A stretch of 10,409 nucleotides of DNA from QHVT01 sp036387915. Lineage in GTDB: Bacteria > Acidobacteriota > Thermoanaerobaculia > Gp7-AA8. Positions within the stretch are counted from its first letter, which is position 1. Each line of letters starts with the position of its first letter. The position numbers were made by a program, and so were the translations under genes. Below are positions 1 to 5,410 of the stretch, piece by piece. Location of the stretch: the NCBI GenBank assembly GCA_036387915.1, contig DASVSV010000218.1, positions 1 through 10,409 of the forward strand, read 5' to 3'. The notes under the pieces were generated by a model. That model saw nothing but the letters and a program-made list of their open reading frames with translations, did not search any database and was not told where the DNA came from.

Positions 1-1
1 C

Positions 2-103
2 GTGACGCTCGACAAAACAGTGCTCACAGACAGAGTCGGAAAGCTCTCGCGCGCAAAGACTGAGCTTCTCCTTTCCGGCATCGACGTCGTTCTCGGGCGC
101 TGA
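2..103 (+). CDS. C-terminal end of a PemK/MazF-like toxin (partial)
   Basis: Only the last 33 codons and a TGA stop are in the window; the gene begins upstream. The visible peptide starts VTLDKTVLTDRVGKLS and ends SGIDVVLGR. This resembles the usual tail of PemK/MazF endoribonuclease toxins: a TLDK element, then L-x-x-R-x-G-x-L-S, then a short helix ending in a hydrophobic V-L-G-x stretch. Family members cleave mRNA and are paired with an antitoxin normally encoded just upstream, which would lie outside the window. The catalytic core is not visible, so activity cannot be judged. The call rests on similarity of a short tail and is moderate. It could be another small-domain protein ending in the same way. 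Confidence 0.5.
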   Translation: MTLDKTVLTDRVGKLSRAKTELLLSGIDVVLGR

Positions 104-152
104 GCCGCCACAGTCCCGTTCGCCGGAACTTTCGGCGTGGCTCGTTCGTTGT

Positions 153-743
153 ATGGCTGCCGGGATGCCTCGCACGAAGTCATGGGTCCGCACGATTCTC
201 GAGCCGTTGGCGGTTGCCATCGCGCTGGCGGCGGTGGCGCGTGCGGCGGTACACATTTATTCGATCCCTTCGCGGTCGATGGCGCCTACGCTCGAGGCCG
301 GCGATCAGATTGTGGTGACGCGGTATCTGCGGTCGCGTCCCGAGCGGGGGCATGTGATCGTGTTCCGGTCACCCGTTCAGGCTGGTGAGTTGATCGTGAA
401 GCGGGTGGTCGGGGTTCCGGGAGACCTGGTGGACAGCCGCCTCGGGCGTGTGCGGGTCGGGGGGCATACGCTCCCGGAGCCGTACGTGCTGCGCGTGGCG
501 ACGACGGGGGCGATCCCGTCGCAGGTGATCCCGGCGGACAGTTACTTCGTCCTCGGCGACAACCGGGACGACTCGATCGACAGCCGGAGCTGGGGCGTGG
601 TGCCGCGGGCGGCGGTGGTCGGGCGGGCGCGGATGATTCTCTGGTCGTCGGACGCGCTGAACGTCGGAGAGGCTTCCGCGCAGGCGCGCCGTTCGTCGAG
701 GATGCCCGCGGTGCAGCGCCGTCTCTTCAAATGGATCGAGTGA
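153..743 (+). CDS. lepB: Signal peptidase I
   Basis: Membrane-bound serine protease that removes signal peptides from exported proteins on the outer face of the cytoplasmic membrane. The 196-residue protein has one N-terminal membrane segment (about residues 14-36). It then carries the S26 family boxes in order: box B IPSRSMAPTL with the nucleophile Ser42, box D IVKRVVGVPGD with the general base Lys83, and box E GDNRDDSIDSRSWG at about 135-148. All catalytic and structural signature residues are present. It is shorter than E. coli LepB (324 residues), having one membrane segment and a compact periplasmic domain, as in many Gram-positive and acidobacterial-type enzymes. The first in-frame ATG is at 153 and another lies at 165 (Met5). 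Neither has a strong ribosome-binding site, so the exact start is uncertain. It lies 49 nt after the toxin-like gene and 57 nt before the next gene. Confidence 0.95.
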   Translation: MAAGMPRTKSWVRTILEPLAVAIALAAVARAAVHIYSIPSRSMAPTLEAGDQIVVTRYLRSRPERGHVIVFRSPVQAGELIVKRVVGVPGDLVDSRLGRVRVGGHTLPEPYVLRVATTGAIPSQVIPADSYFVLGDNRDDSIDSRSWGVVPRAAVVGRARMILWSSDALNVGEASAQARRSSRMPAVQRRLFKWIE

Positions 744-754
744 CCTGCTAATCT
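726..754 (+). promoter_or_regulatory. Candidate promoter for the 801-1395 gene pair
   Basis: A TTCAAA hexamer at 726-731 (4 of 6 matches to the -35 consensus) is 17 nt from an extended -10 element TGC-TAATCT at 746-754. The -35 lies in the last codons of lepB and the -10 is in the spacer. The spacing and the TG extension support a sigma-70-type promoter, but the -10 hexamer itself is poor, so readthrough from lepB is equally possible. Confidence 0.3.
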
Positions 755-800
755 CCGCGGCAACGTAGACGTCGGCAGGGAAGTCGCCATGGAGGTCGTC

Positions 801-1160
801 ATGTCGAGGAACGGGCAGCGCGGTGAAGGTCGTCTGGGATGTCTGGTCGGGCTGGTCCTGCTGGCAGTGGCGGGGCTGGTCGCGTTCCGCATGATTCCGA
901 TCAAGGTCAAGGCCGCCGAGCTGCGCGACACGGCGTATGACGAGGCGAAGTCGGCCGGACAGCACAGCGATAAGCAGATCCTCGAGGCCATCCTCTACAA
1001 GGCCAAGCAGCTCGAGCTGCCCGTGGAGACCTCGAACGTAATCGTGAAGCGCTCGCCGAACCACATCCGCGTCGAGCTCCATTACACCGTACCGGTCGAG
1101 TTCCCCGGGTACACATACCAATGGAACTTCGACCACAAATTCGAGAACCCCGTCTTCTGA
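801..1160 (+). CDS. Small single-pass membrane protein of unknown function
   Basis: I do not recognise a named family with certainty. The 119-residue product has a short basic N-terminus (MSRNGQRGEGRLG), one strongly hydrophobic segment (about residues 14-31) and an extracytoplasmic domain of about 85 residues. That domain mixes a predicted helix rich in Ala, Lys and Glu with a beta-rich tail containing V-E-L-H-Y-T-V-P-V-E-F and aromatic residues. This layout resembles DUF4845-type small membrane proteins, only by shape. I chose ATG 801 because a near-perfect Shine-Dalgarno GGAGGT (791-796) sits 4 nt before it. An in-frame ATG at 789 would add four residues and has a weaker AGGG 8 nt upstream. 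The CDGSH gene follows after 10 nt, so the two are probably co-transcribed. Confidence 0.75.
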   Translation: MSRNGQRGEGRLGCLVGLVLLAVAGLVAFRMIPIKVKAAELRDTAYDEAKSAGQHSDKQILEAILYKAKQLELPVETSNVIVKRSPNHIRVELHYTVPVEFPGYTYQWNFDHKFENPVF

Positions 1161-1170
1161 GGAACTTTCA

Positions 1171-1395
1171 ATGAGCGTGAAGATCACCATCCGCAACAAT
1201 GGCCCCTACGTCGTCGAAGGCGATTTCACGCTGGTCGACCATGAAGGAAACGACGTTCCCCTGACCAAGCGCGCCCTCTGCCGCTGCGGCGGCTCGACGA
1301 TGAAGCCGTTCTGCGACGGCACTCACTCCAAGATCGGCTTTCAGGGCGCCAACGCCGCGGTCGAAAAGACCGAGGACCCGACTCCGTCGTCCTGA
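1171..1395 (+). CDS. CDGSH iron-sulfur domain protein
   Basis: A 74-residue protein with the CDGSH (zf-CDGSH / mitoNEET-type) signature. Cys37, Cys39, Cys48 and His52 in the arrangement C-x-C-x8-C-D-G-T-H are the three-Cys one-His ligands of a redox-active [2Fe-2S] cluster. The following S-K-I-G-F is also typical. The N-terminal 30 residues form a small beta region (ITIRNNGPYVVEG) seen in bacterial single-CDGSH proteins. No signal peptide is present, so it should be cytoplasmic. Family members are linked to electron transfer and iron or redox balance, but no specific partner is known here. GAGGAA, overlapping the stop of the preceding gene, is the ribosome-binding site, 7 nt before the ATG. 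The hydrophilic tail after residue 60 is probably disordered. Confidence 0.93.
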   Translation: MSVKITIRNNGPYVVEGDFTLVDHEGNDVPLTKRALCRCGGSTMKPFCDGTHSKIGFQGANAAVEKTEDPTPSS

Positions 1396-1508
1396 GCGTC
1401 GCCCACCTCGAAGATCACCGTCTCCCATCCCGTCAGCTCCGCCGCGGCAATCCCGCGGCGGCCTGACTCCTCTACGTCCGTCACGAACTCCGGCCAGTTG
1501 TTCTTCAT
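1341..1508 (-). CDS. Possible small ORF or gene remnant, unrecognised
   Basis: A 55-codon frame starting MKNNWPEFVTDVEESG occupies much of the otherwise empty spacer on the minus strand and runs 55 nt into the 3' end of the CDGSH gene. In its favour, most codons end in G or C, as expected for real coding sequence in this GC-rich genome, and the peptide is not Arg-rich low-complexity like the shadow frames elsewhere. Against it, there is no convincing Shine-Dalgarno before the ATG, it overlaps a real gene, and I recognise no domain. The same frame stays open upstream to 1706, so this could be the 3' remnant of a gene whose 5' part was lost when the fic region arrived. Low confidence. Confidence 0.22.
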   Translation of the reverse strand: MKNNWPEFVTDVEESGRRGIAAAELTGWETVIFEVGDAQDDGVGSSVFSTAALAP

Positions 1509-1591
1509 GGCCGGCGTATGTTCATGCCACGTTCCGGGCGTGCGCAGAGAGGGACGGGCGGGAGGCGCGTCAAAATCTTTTGCGATGATCC

Positions 1592-1621
1592 TTATGATAC
1601 GTATCGCAGCAAAAGTATAAT
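1592..1621 (+). promoter_or_regulatory. fic promoter with palindromic operator candidate
   Basis: A perfect consensus -10 box TATAAT lies at 1616-1621 in an AT-rich patch. A poor -35 (TTATGA, 1592-1597) is 18 nt upstream. A perfect 10-bp palindrome GATACGTATC (1596-1605) sits between them, exactly where a repressor would block RNA polymerase. A wider interrupted repeat GCGAT (1582-1586) / ATCGC (1603-1607) surrounds it. The predicted start point near 1628 gives a leader of about 30 nt before the fic ATG. A weak -35 with a bound palindrome suggests a tightly repressed or activator-dependent promoter. The regulator is unknown; the winged helix of Fic itself is one candidate. Confidence 0.5.
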
Positions 1622-1656
1622 AATGCGAATGGTCGCTGTACGAAAGTAAAACAACG

Positions 1657-2808
1657 ATGCTGGCGTCTGACTTTATCAGCACCCGTGCCGGTACCCTTTT
1701 ACGCACGCCACAGGGCTACGATGCATTCCTTCCTCACAAGCTTCCCCCCACGCTAAATCTGGACTGGGATCTCAGTCGTGCCATGGCTGCGGCCGAGCGC
1801 GCGCTGGGGCATCTCGCCGGGATCGGGAGCACTCTCGGCAATCCTCATCTGCTCATCAGCCCTTTCGTCCGGAAGGAAGCTGTCCTTTCGAGCCGCATCG
1901 AGGGAACGCAGGCTTCTCTCTCCGATCTCTTCCTTTTCGACGCTGCCGGTGCTGCACCACCACCCGACACCTCCGACGTCGGCGAAGTCGCAAGCTATGT
2001 CACCGCGTTGGAGATGGCGCTCGAACGAGCGAAAGACTTTCCGATCAGCCTTCGCTTCCTGCGAGACGTCCATCGCGTACTGATGGAGCAGGCGCCGCGC
2101 GCGGATGATGCGACACCTGGCGAGTTTCGGCGTTCTCAGAATTGGATCGGCAGGGTCGGTGCCCGGCTTGACGACGCCATCTACGTCCCGCCACCGGCCG
2201 GAGCGATGGAGACCGCGCTATCGGACTTCGAGCTCTACCTGCACGAACCGCCGACGTTCCCCTTCCCGGTATGGCTCGCGCTGATTCACTATCAGTTCGA
2301 AGCTATCCACCCCTTCCGCGATGGCAACGGCAGACTCGGACGACTGCTGCTCGTCGTGCTGATGAGCGTTCATGGTGTTCTGCCGCAACCACTCCTCTAT
2401 CTCAGCGCGTTCTTCGAGAAGCACCGCACCACGTATTACGAGCGGCTGCTGGCAGTGAGCCAGCGCGGCGAATGGGAAGAGTGGATTCGCTTCTTCCTGC
2501 AAGCCGTCGAGGAGCAGTCGAACGACGCCGTCGCGCGCTCGCAGCGACTGCATGCGCTGCGCGACCAATATCGCGCACAGATGAAATCGATACGATCCTC
2601 GGGCCTCCTGCTCGTCACGATCGACGAACTGTTCAAGAGTCCCGCGGTCTCGATCCCTCTGCTCGCGCAGAAGCTCGACGTCACGTATCGCTCGGCGCAG
2701 CAGATCATCGAGAAACTCCTCGCAGCGAAATTGGTCATCGAAGCGACGGGGCGCCAGCGGAATCGTATCTACTACGCGCCTGAGATCTTCCGGATCGTCG
2801 AAGCGTGA
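1657..2808 (+). CDS. Fic family protein (class II AMP-transferase) with C-terminal winged helix
   Basis: Fic enzymes transfer AMP (or another phosphate-containing group) from a nucleotide to hydroxyl side chains of target proteins. This 383-residue protein has an N-terminal Fic_N region (about 20-100), starting with the typical YDAFLPHKLPP. It contains the inhibitory helix motif S78-x-x-x-E82-G83 (within SSRIEGT), whose Glu blocks ATP binding in class II enzymes. The Fic core (about 110-285) has the full motif HPFRDGNGRLGR, with catalytic His218 and the nucleotide- and metal-binding D-G-N-G-R-x-x-R. A flap-like GEFRRSQNWIG is at 155-165. A winged helix-turn-helix domain fills about 315-383. 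All key residues are intact, so it should be active but autoinhibited. No antitoxin partner gene is adjacent, as expected when the inhibitor is built in. The ATG at 1657 has no clear ribosome-binding site. It converges on the minus-strand run across a 60-nt spacer. Confidence 0.93.
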   Translation: MLASDFISTRAGTLLRTPQGYDAFLPHKLPPTLNLDWDLSRAMAAAERALGHLAGIGSTLGNPHLLISPFVRKEAVLSSRIEGTQASLSDLFLFDAAGAAPPPDTSDVGEVASYVTALEMALERAKDFPISLRFLRDVHRVLMEQAPRADDATPGEFRRSQNWIGRVGARLDDAIYVPPPAGAMETALSDFELYLHEPPTFPFPVWLALIHYQFEAIHPFRDGNGRLGRLLLVVLMSVHGVLPQPLLYLSAFFEKHRTTYYERLLAVSQRGEWEEWIRFFLQAVEEQSNDAVARSQRLHALRDQYRAQMKSIRSSGLLLVTIDELFKSPAVSIPLLAQKLDVTYRSAQQIIEKLLAAKLVIEATGRQRNRIYYAPEIFRIVEA

Positions 2809-2868
2809 CGCGTCACAGCTCGGTCGTAGGGTCATCGCCCTGAACCAACGCGAACACTACGCGAGCAA

Positions 2869-3882
2869 TCAGCCGGCGGCGGCGGCGAGGGGGAGCCCGT
2901 GGCCGTCTTCCCACTCGACCTCTTCCGCTGAAAAGTACGACGCGCGCACTTTCTTGTACTCCCTGGTCGGGAAGAGGGCCTGCTTCTGGGAGAGGTGTGT
3001 GTCGATGGCGAGGTCCTGGATCACAGACTCGCACTCGTCGACCGACCGCGCGTGCACGGTCGTGTAGACGTTGTACGGCCAGTCGTCGTAGACGGGGCGG
3101 AGGTAGCAGTGCGACACGGCGCGGTTCTGCGAGAGCTTCGTCGCGTAGTCGTCGACGGAATCCTGCGGCACGACCCAGACGCCCATGGCCGAGGCCACGA
3201 AGCCGGGCTTGCGCGAGGTGACGGAGGCGGTGAAGCGGCGGATCTGTCCGCGCTTCTGCAGCGTGCGCGCGGTGGCGAGCAGTTCGTCGGCGGGGATGCC
3301 GCTGTTGCGCGCGAGCACGTCGAAGGGACGCGGCTGCAGCGGCAGGTCGCGCTGCAGCAGGCGCACGCATTCGATTTCCGCGGGCGTGAGCGGCGTGTAG
3401 TCGCTGGCGTGCTCGGAGTGACTCTCCGTCTCGGCGTTGCTGGACTTGTAGAGCTTCAGCGTCGGCAGGGCGCGGACGGTCTCACAGTCGGCCTCGCGGC
3501 CGAGGACGTCGATCGTCTTTTCGAGCCCGAGCTTCGACTGCGGCGCGACGAAGAGCGTGAACCAGAGATTGAGGTCGTTGTTGCGGCGATAGTTCTGCGT
3601 CACGCCGGGATGGGCGTTGATGGCGGCCGCCGCTTCGTCGATGCGCGACGGTGAGACGCGTGCGGCGACGAGGCAGGAACGATAGCCGAGGGCGCGGGCG
3701 TCAAAGTACGCGGCGAGCTGCCGCACCAGCCCTTCGCGCTTGAGGCGCTCGGTGCGCTTGATCACTTCCTTCTCGGACATGTCCAGCGACTGTCCGATGA
3801 ACGCGTACGGCGTGGAAACGAGCGGAATCTCCCCCTGCAGAGCACCCAGCAGCTCCCGATCCCGTTGATCCAATTCCTGCAT
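2869..3882 (-). CDS. Siroheme decarboxylase, fused AhbA-AhbB (NirDL-like)
   Basis: Two Lrp/AsnC-like units lie in one 337-residue chain. Each has a helix-turn-helix-like N-terminal part (about 4-60 and 163-222) and a ferredoxin-like domain (about 66-150 and 226-318). Automated annotation often calls this an Lrp-type regulator, but the motifs are those of siroheme decarboxylases. The first half has G-V-T-Q-N-Y-R-R-N with N-L-W-F-T-L (93-110). The second has VSHCYLRPVYDDWPYNVYT (256-274) and ends K-K-V-R-A-S-Y-F. AhbA/AhbB and NirD/L/G/H decarboxylate siroheme to didecarboxysiroheme, a step to heme (alternative pathway) or heme d1. The His usual in the first-half H-N-Y motif appears to be Gln96; His258 is kept in the second half. 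GAGG 5 nt before the ATG sets the start, 1 nt after the DUF309 stop, so translation is probably coupled. No other heme genes are in the window. Confidence 0.82.
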   Translation of the reverse strand: MQELDQRDRELLGALQGEIPLVSTPYAFIGQSLDMSEKEVIKRTERLKREGLVRQLAAYFDARALGYRSCLVAARVSPSRIDEAAAAINAHPGVTQNYRRNNDLNLWFTLFVAPQSKLGLEKTIDVLGREADCETVRALPTLKLYKSSNAETESHSEHASDYTPLTPAEIECVRLLQRDLPLQPRPFDVLARNSGIPADELLATARTLQKRGQIRRFTASVTSRKPGFVASAMGVWVVPQDSVDDYATKLSQNRAVSHCYLRPVYDDWPYNVYTTVHARSVDECESVIQDLAIDTHLSQKQALFPTREYKKVRASYFSAEEVEWEDGHGLPLAAAAG

Positions 3883-3883
3883 T

Positions 3884-4312
3884 TCACCCTCGGTGTCGCG
3901 AAGATTCCGTTGGGCCTGTGAAGAGGCTCGAATTGTAGCGGAGTTTCGGCAGCTCGTTCGCGTCGATGTGCTCGCCACGCGCGATCCGCTCCCGATGCCC
4001 CGCCGCCCGCTCCACGGCCTCCACACGATCAATACCGCGGTGGCCGTCAGGAAAGGGTCCAAGCTTCTGGAAGGCCGCGTCAAAGAGCCGGACGCCGCCG
4101 CGAAACGTGCCGCGCTGCACGTGGTGATACGCGGCGGCGAGTTGAATCAGCCCTTGCAGGAACCGCTTTTCGTCGCCCGCGGCGACGAGCCAGAGCCGCT
4201 CCCACGCCTCATGCGCGTGCCAGAACTTCTGCTCGTTGAACAGCGCGACGCCTTCTTCGAGATGAGAGCTGAGCGATGAGCCGTCGCCGTCCGGCTGCTG
4301 CTCATCGCTCAT
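3884..4312 (-). CDS. DUF309 family protein
   Basis: A 142-residue, mostly helical soluble protein. It has the DUF309 hallmark F-N-E-x-K-F-W-H-A-H-E-A-W-E-R-L-W (25-41), followed by FLQGLIQLAAAYHH (51-64). The conserved His and Glu residues of these helices are present and could bind a metal, but the family has no established biochemical function. The N-terminal 15 residues are hydrophilic and probably disordered. GAGAG ends 7 nt before the ATG at 4312. That start lies inside a run of 7-nt repeats that create three ATGs in different frames. The stop is 1 nt before the siroheme decarboxylase start, and the decarboxylase ribosome-binding site lies within this gene's last codons, so the two are translated from one mRNA. 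A role linked to the decarboxylase is inference from that pairing only. Confidence 0.85.
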   Translation of the reverse strand: MSDEQQPDGDGSSLSSHLEEGVALFNEQKFWHAHEAWERLWLVAAGDEKRFLQGLIQLAAAYHHVQRGTFRGGVRLFDAAFQKLGPFPDGHRGIDRVEAVERAAGHRERIARGEHIDANELPKLRYNSSLFTGPTESSRHRG

Positions 4313-4322
4313 CGTTCATCTC
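4259..4322. repeat. Imperfect inverted repeat over the DUF309 start
   Basis: Arms of 22 nt (4259-4280 and 4301-4322) pair at 18 of 22 positions, including an 11-bp perfect block CTCATCGCTCA / TGAGCGATGAG, around a 20-nt loop. On the mRNA strand the DUF309 start codon (4310-4312) lies inside one arm. The right arm itself is a degenerate 7-nt tandem repeat (ATCGCTC, ATCGTTC, ATCTCTC, GTCGCTG; 4304-4331). A stem here could limit initiation. Confidence 0.6.
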
Positions 4323-4328
4323 TCGTCG

Positions 4329-4350
4329 CTGACACCGCTCGTCGTGTCAG
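4329..4350 (-). promoter_or_regulatory. Intercistronic stem-loop at the isocitrate dehydrogenase stop
   Basis: Perfect 7-bp inverted repeat CTGACAC ... GTGTCAG around an 8-nt loop, overlapping the TGA stop of the isocitrate dehydrogenase gene. No T-run follows it on the minus strand, so it is not a classical intrinsic terminator. It may protect the 3' end of the upstream message or attenuate readthrough into the DUF309 gene. Confidence 0.45.
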
Positions 4351-5375
4351 TCGTCGGCGCGCGTGCCCTTTCTCAGGATGCCGCAGATCGCGGCGGTGAA
4401 GTCCATGGTCGTCCCTTCGCCGCCGATGTCGCGGGTGCGGTGCTCGGGACCCATATCGAGGACTTTGACGATCGCGTCTTCGATGCGTTTGGCGGAGCCG
4501 TTCTCGCCGATGTGCTCCAGCATCAGGATGGCCGACTTGAGCAGCGCCAGCGGATTGGCTTTGTTCTGGCCGGCGATGTCGGGCGCGCTGCCGTGCACGG
4601 CCTCGAAGACCGCGCCGTTCTCGCCGATGTTCGCGCCGGCGACGACGCCGAGGCCGCCGACGAGGCCCGCGGTGAGATCGGAGACGATGTCGCCGTAGAG
4701 GTTCTCCAGCAGCAGGACGTCGAACTGATTCGGGTTCTGCACGAGCTGCATGCAGAGGTTGTCGACGATCCTGTCGTCCGCCTCGATGTTCGGATAGTCC
4801 TTGGAGACGTTGCGGAAGCACTGCAGAAACAGGCCGTCCGACAGCTTCATGATGTTGGCCTTGTGCACCGCCGTGACGCGCTTGCGGCCGTGGGTGCGGG
4901 CGTACTCGAAGGCGAACCTGGCAATGCGGGTGGAAGCTTTCTCCGTGATGATCTTCAGTGACTCGACCACGCCCGGGACGACCTCGTGCTCCAGTCCCGC
5001 GTAAAGGCTCTCGGTGTTCTCGCGGACGACGATCAGGTCGACGTCCTCGTAGCGGGTGACGATGCTGGGGTTCGACATCACCGGGCGGAGGTTCGCGTAG
5101 AGGTCGAGCGTCTTGCGCAGGCGAACGTTGATCGAGGCGAAGCCGGTCCCGACGGGCGTCGTCACGGGGCCCTTCAGCGCGACCTTGTTCTTCAGGATCG
5201 AGTCGAGCACGTCCTGCGGCAGAGGATCGCCGAAACGGGAGATCGCTTCCGCGCCGACGAAATACTTCTCCCACTCCACGTCCACGCCGGAGCACTCGAT
5301 GATCTGGACGACCGCGGCCGTCACTTCGGGGCCGATGCCGTCGCCGGGAAGCAGGGTGATCTTATGCTTTGCCAT
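4347..5375 (-). CDS. Isocitrate dehydrogenase, NAD-type
   Basis: Oxidative decarboxylation of isocitrate to 2-oxoglutarate in the TCA cycle, in the cytoplasm. The 342-residue chain is of the short beta-decarboxylating dehydrogenase class. Visible elements are LLPGDGIGPEV (8-18); the substrate-phosphate loop S81-x-N83-x-x-L-R87-K; D-L-Y-A-N-L-R97-P; R118-E-N-T-E-S-L-Y125; catalytic K172 in V-H-K-A-N-I-M-K; metal ligands D229 and D233 in YGDIVSDL; and the nucleotide loop HGSAPDIAG (261-269). The loop has Asp-Ile where E. coli NADP-dependent IDH has Lys-Tyr, pointing to NAD. The S-I-N-V-R-L-R-K loop favours isocitrate over 3-isopropylmalate. Homoisocitrate dehydrogenase is a less likely alternative. 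AAAGGA 7 nt before the ATG is the ribosome-binding site. It is 34 nt downstream of the kinase gene across a hairpin. Confidence 0.9.
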   Translation of the reverse strand: MAKHKITLLPGDGIGPEVTAAVVQIIECSGVDVEWEKYFVGAEAISRFGDPLPQDVLDSILKNKVALKGPVTTPVGTGFASINVRLRKTLDLYANLRPVMSNPSIVTRYEDVDLIVVRENTESLYAGLEHEVVPGVVESLKIITEKASTRIARFAFEYARTHGRKRVTAVHKANIMKLSDGLFLQCFRNVSKDYPNIEADDRIVDNLCMQLVQNPNQFDVLLLENLYGDIVSDLTAGLVGGLGVVAGANIGENGAVFEAVHGSAPDIAGQNKANPLALLKSAILMLEHIGENGSAKRIEDAIVKVLDMGPEHRTRDIGGEGTTMDFTAAICGILRKGTRADD

Positions 5376-5388
5376 TCAGTAATCCTTT

Positions 5389-5410
5389 GGGACGGGCTGA
5401 AACCCCGCCC
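5389..5410. repeat. REP-like GC-rich palindrome between kinase and isocitrate dehydrogenase genes
   Basis: GGGACGGG (5389-5396) can pair with CCCGCCC (5404-5410), giving 7 bp with one bulged A and a 7-nt loop. It starts directly at the TAG stop of the kinase gene and ends next to the ribosome-binding site of the isocitrate dehydrogenase gene. There is no T-tract on either strand. Position and composition resemble dispersed intergenic palindromes; copy number cannot be judged from one window. Confidence 0.45.

Noticed and set aside
121..137. Small hairpin CGCCG/CGGCG before lepB
   Set aside because: Five base pairs in GC-rich DNA is expected by chance; no T-tract, and no link to the neighbouring stop is convincing.
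369..1199. Minus-strand frame opposite lepB and the small membrane protein gene
   Set aside because: His/Arg/Asp-rich peptide without domains, antisense to two supported genes.
2809..2868. Intrinsic terminator between the convergent fic and siroheme decarboxylase genes
   Set aside because: Only 4-bp stems (CGCG/CGCG at 2849-2863, AGGG/CCCT at 2828-2841) and no T-run on either strand.
3883..4083. 67-codon N-terminal extension of the siroheme decarboxylase frame
   Set aside because: It would overlap the DUF309 gene almost entirely and looks non-coding; the ATG at 3882 has a good ribosome-binding site and starts right at the first helix-turn-helix.
4309..5295. Minus-strand frame of 328 codons inside the isocitrate dehydrogenase gene
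   Set aside because: Arg-rich alternative frame of a gene with intact catalytic motifs.
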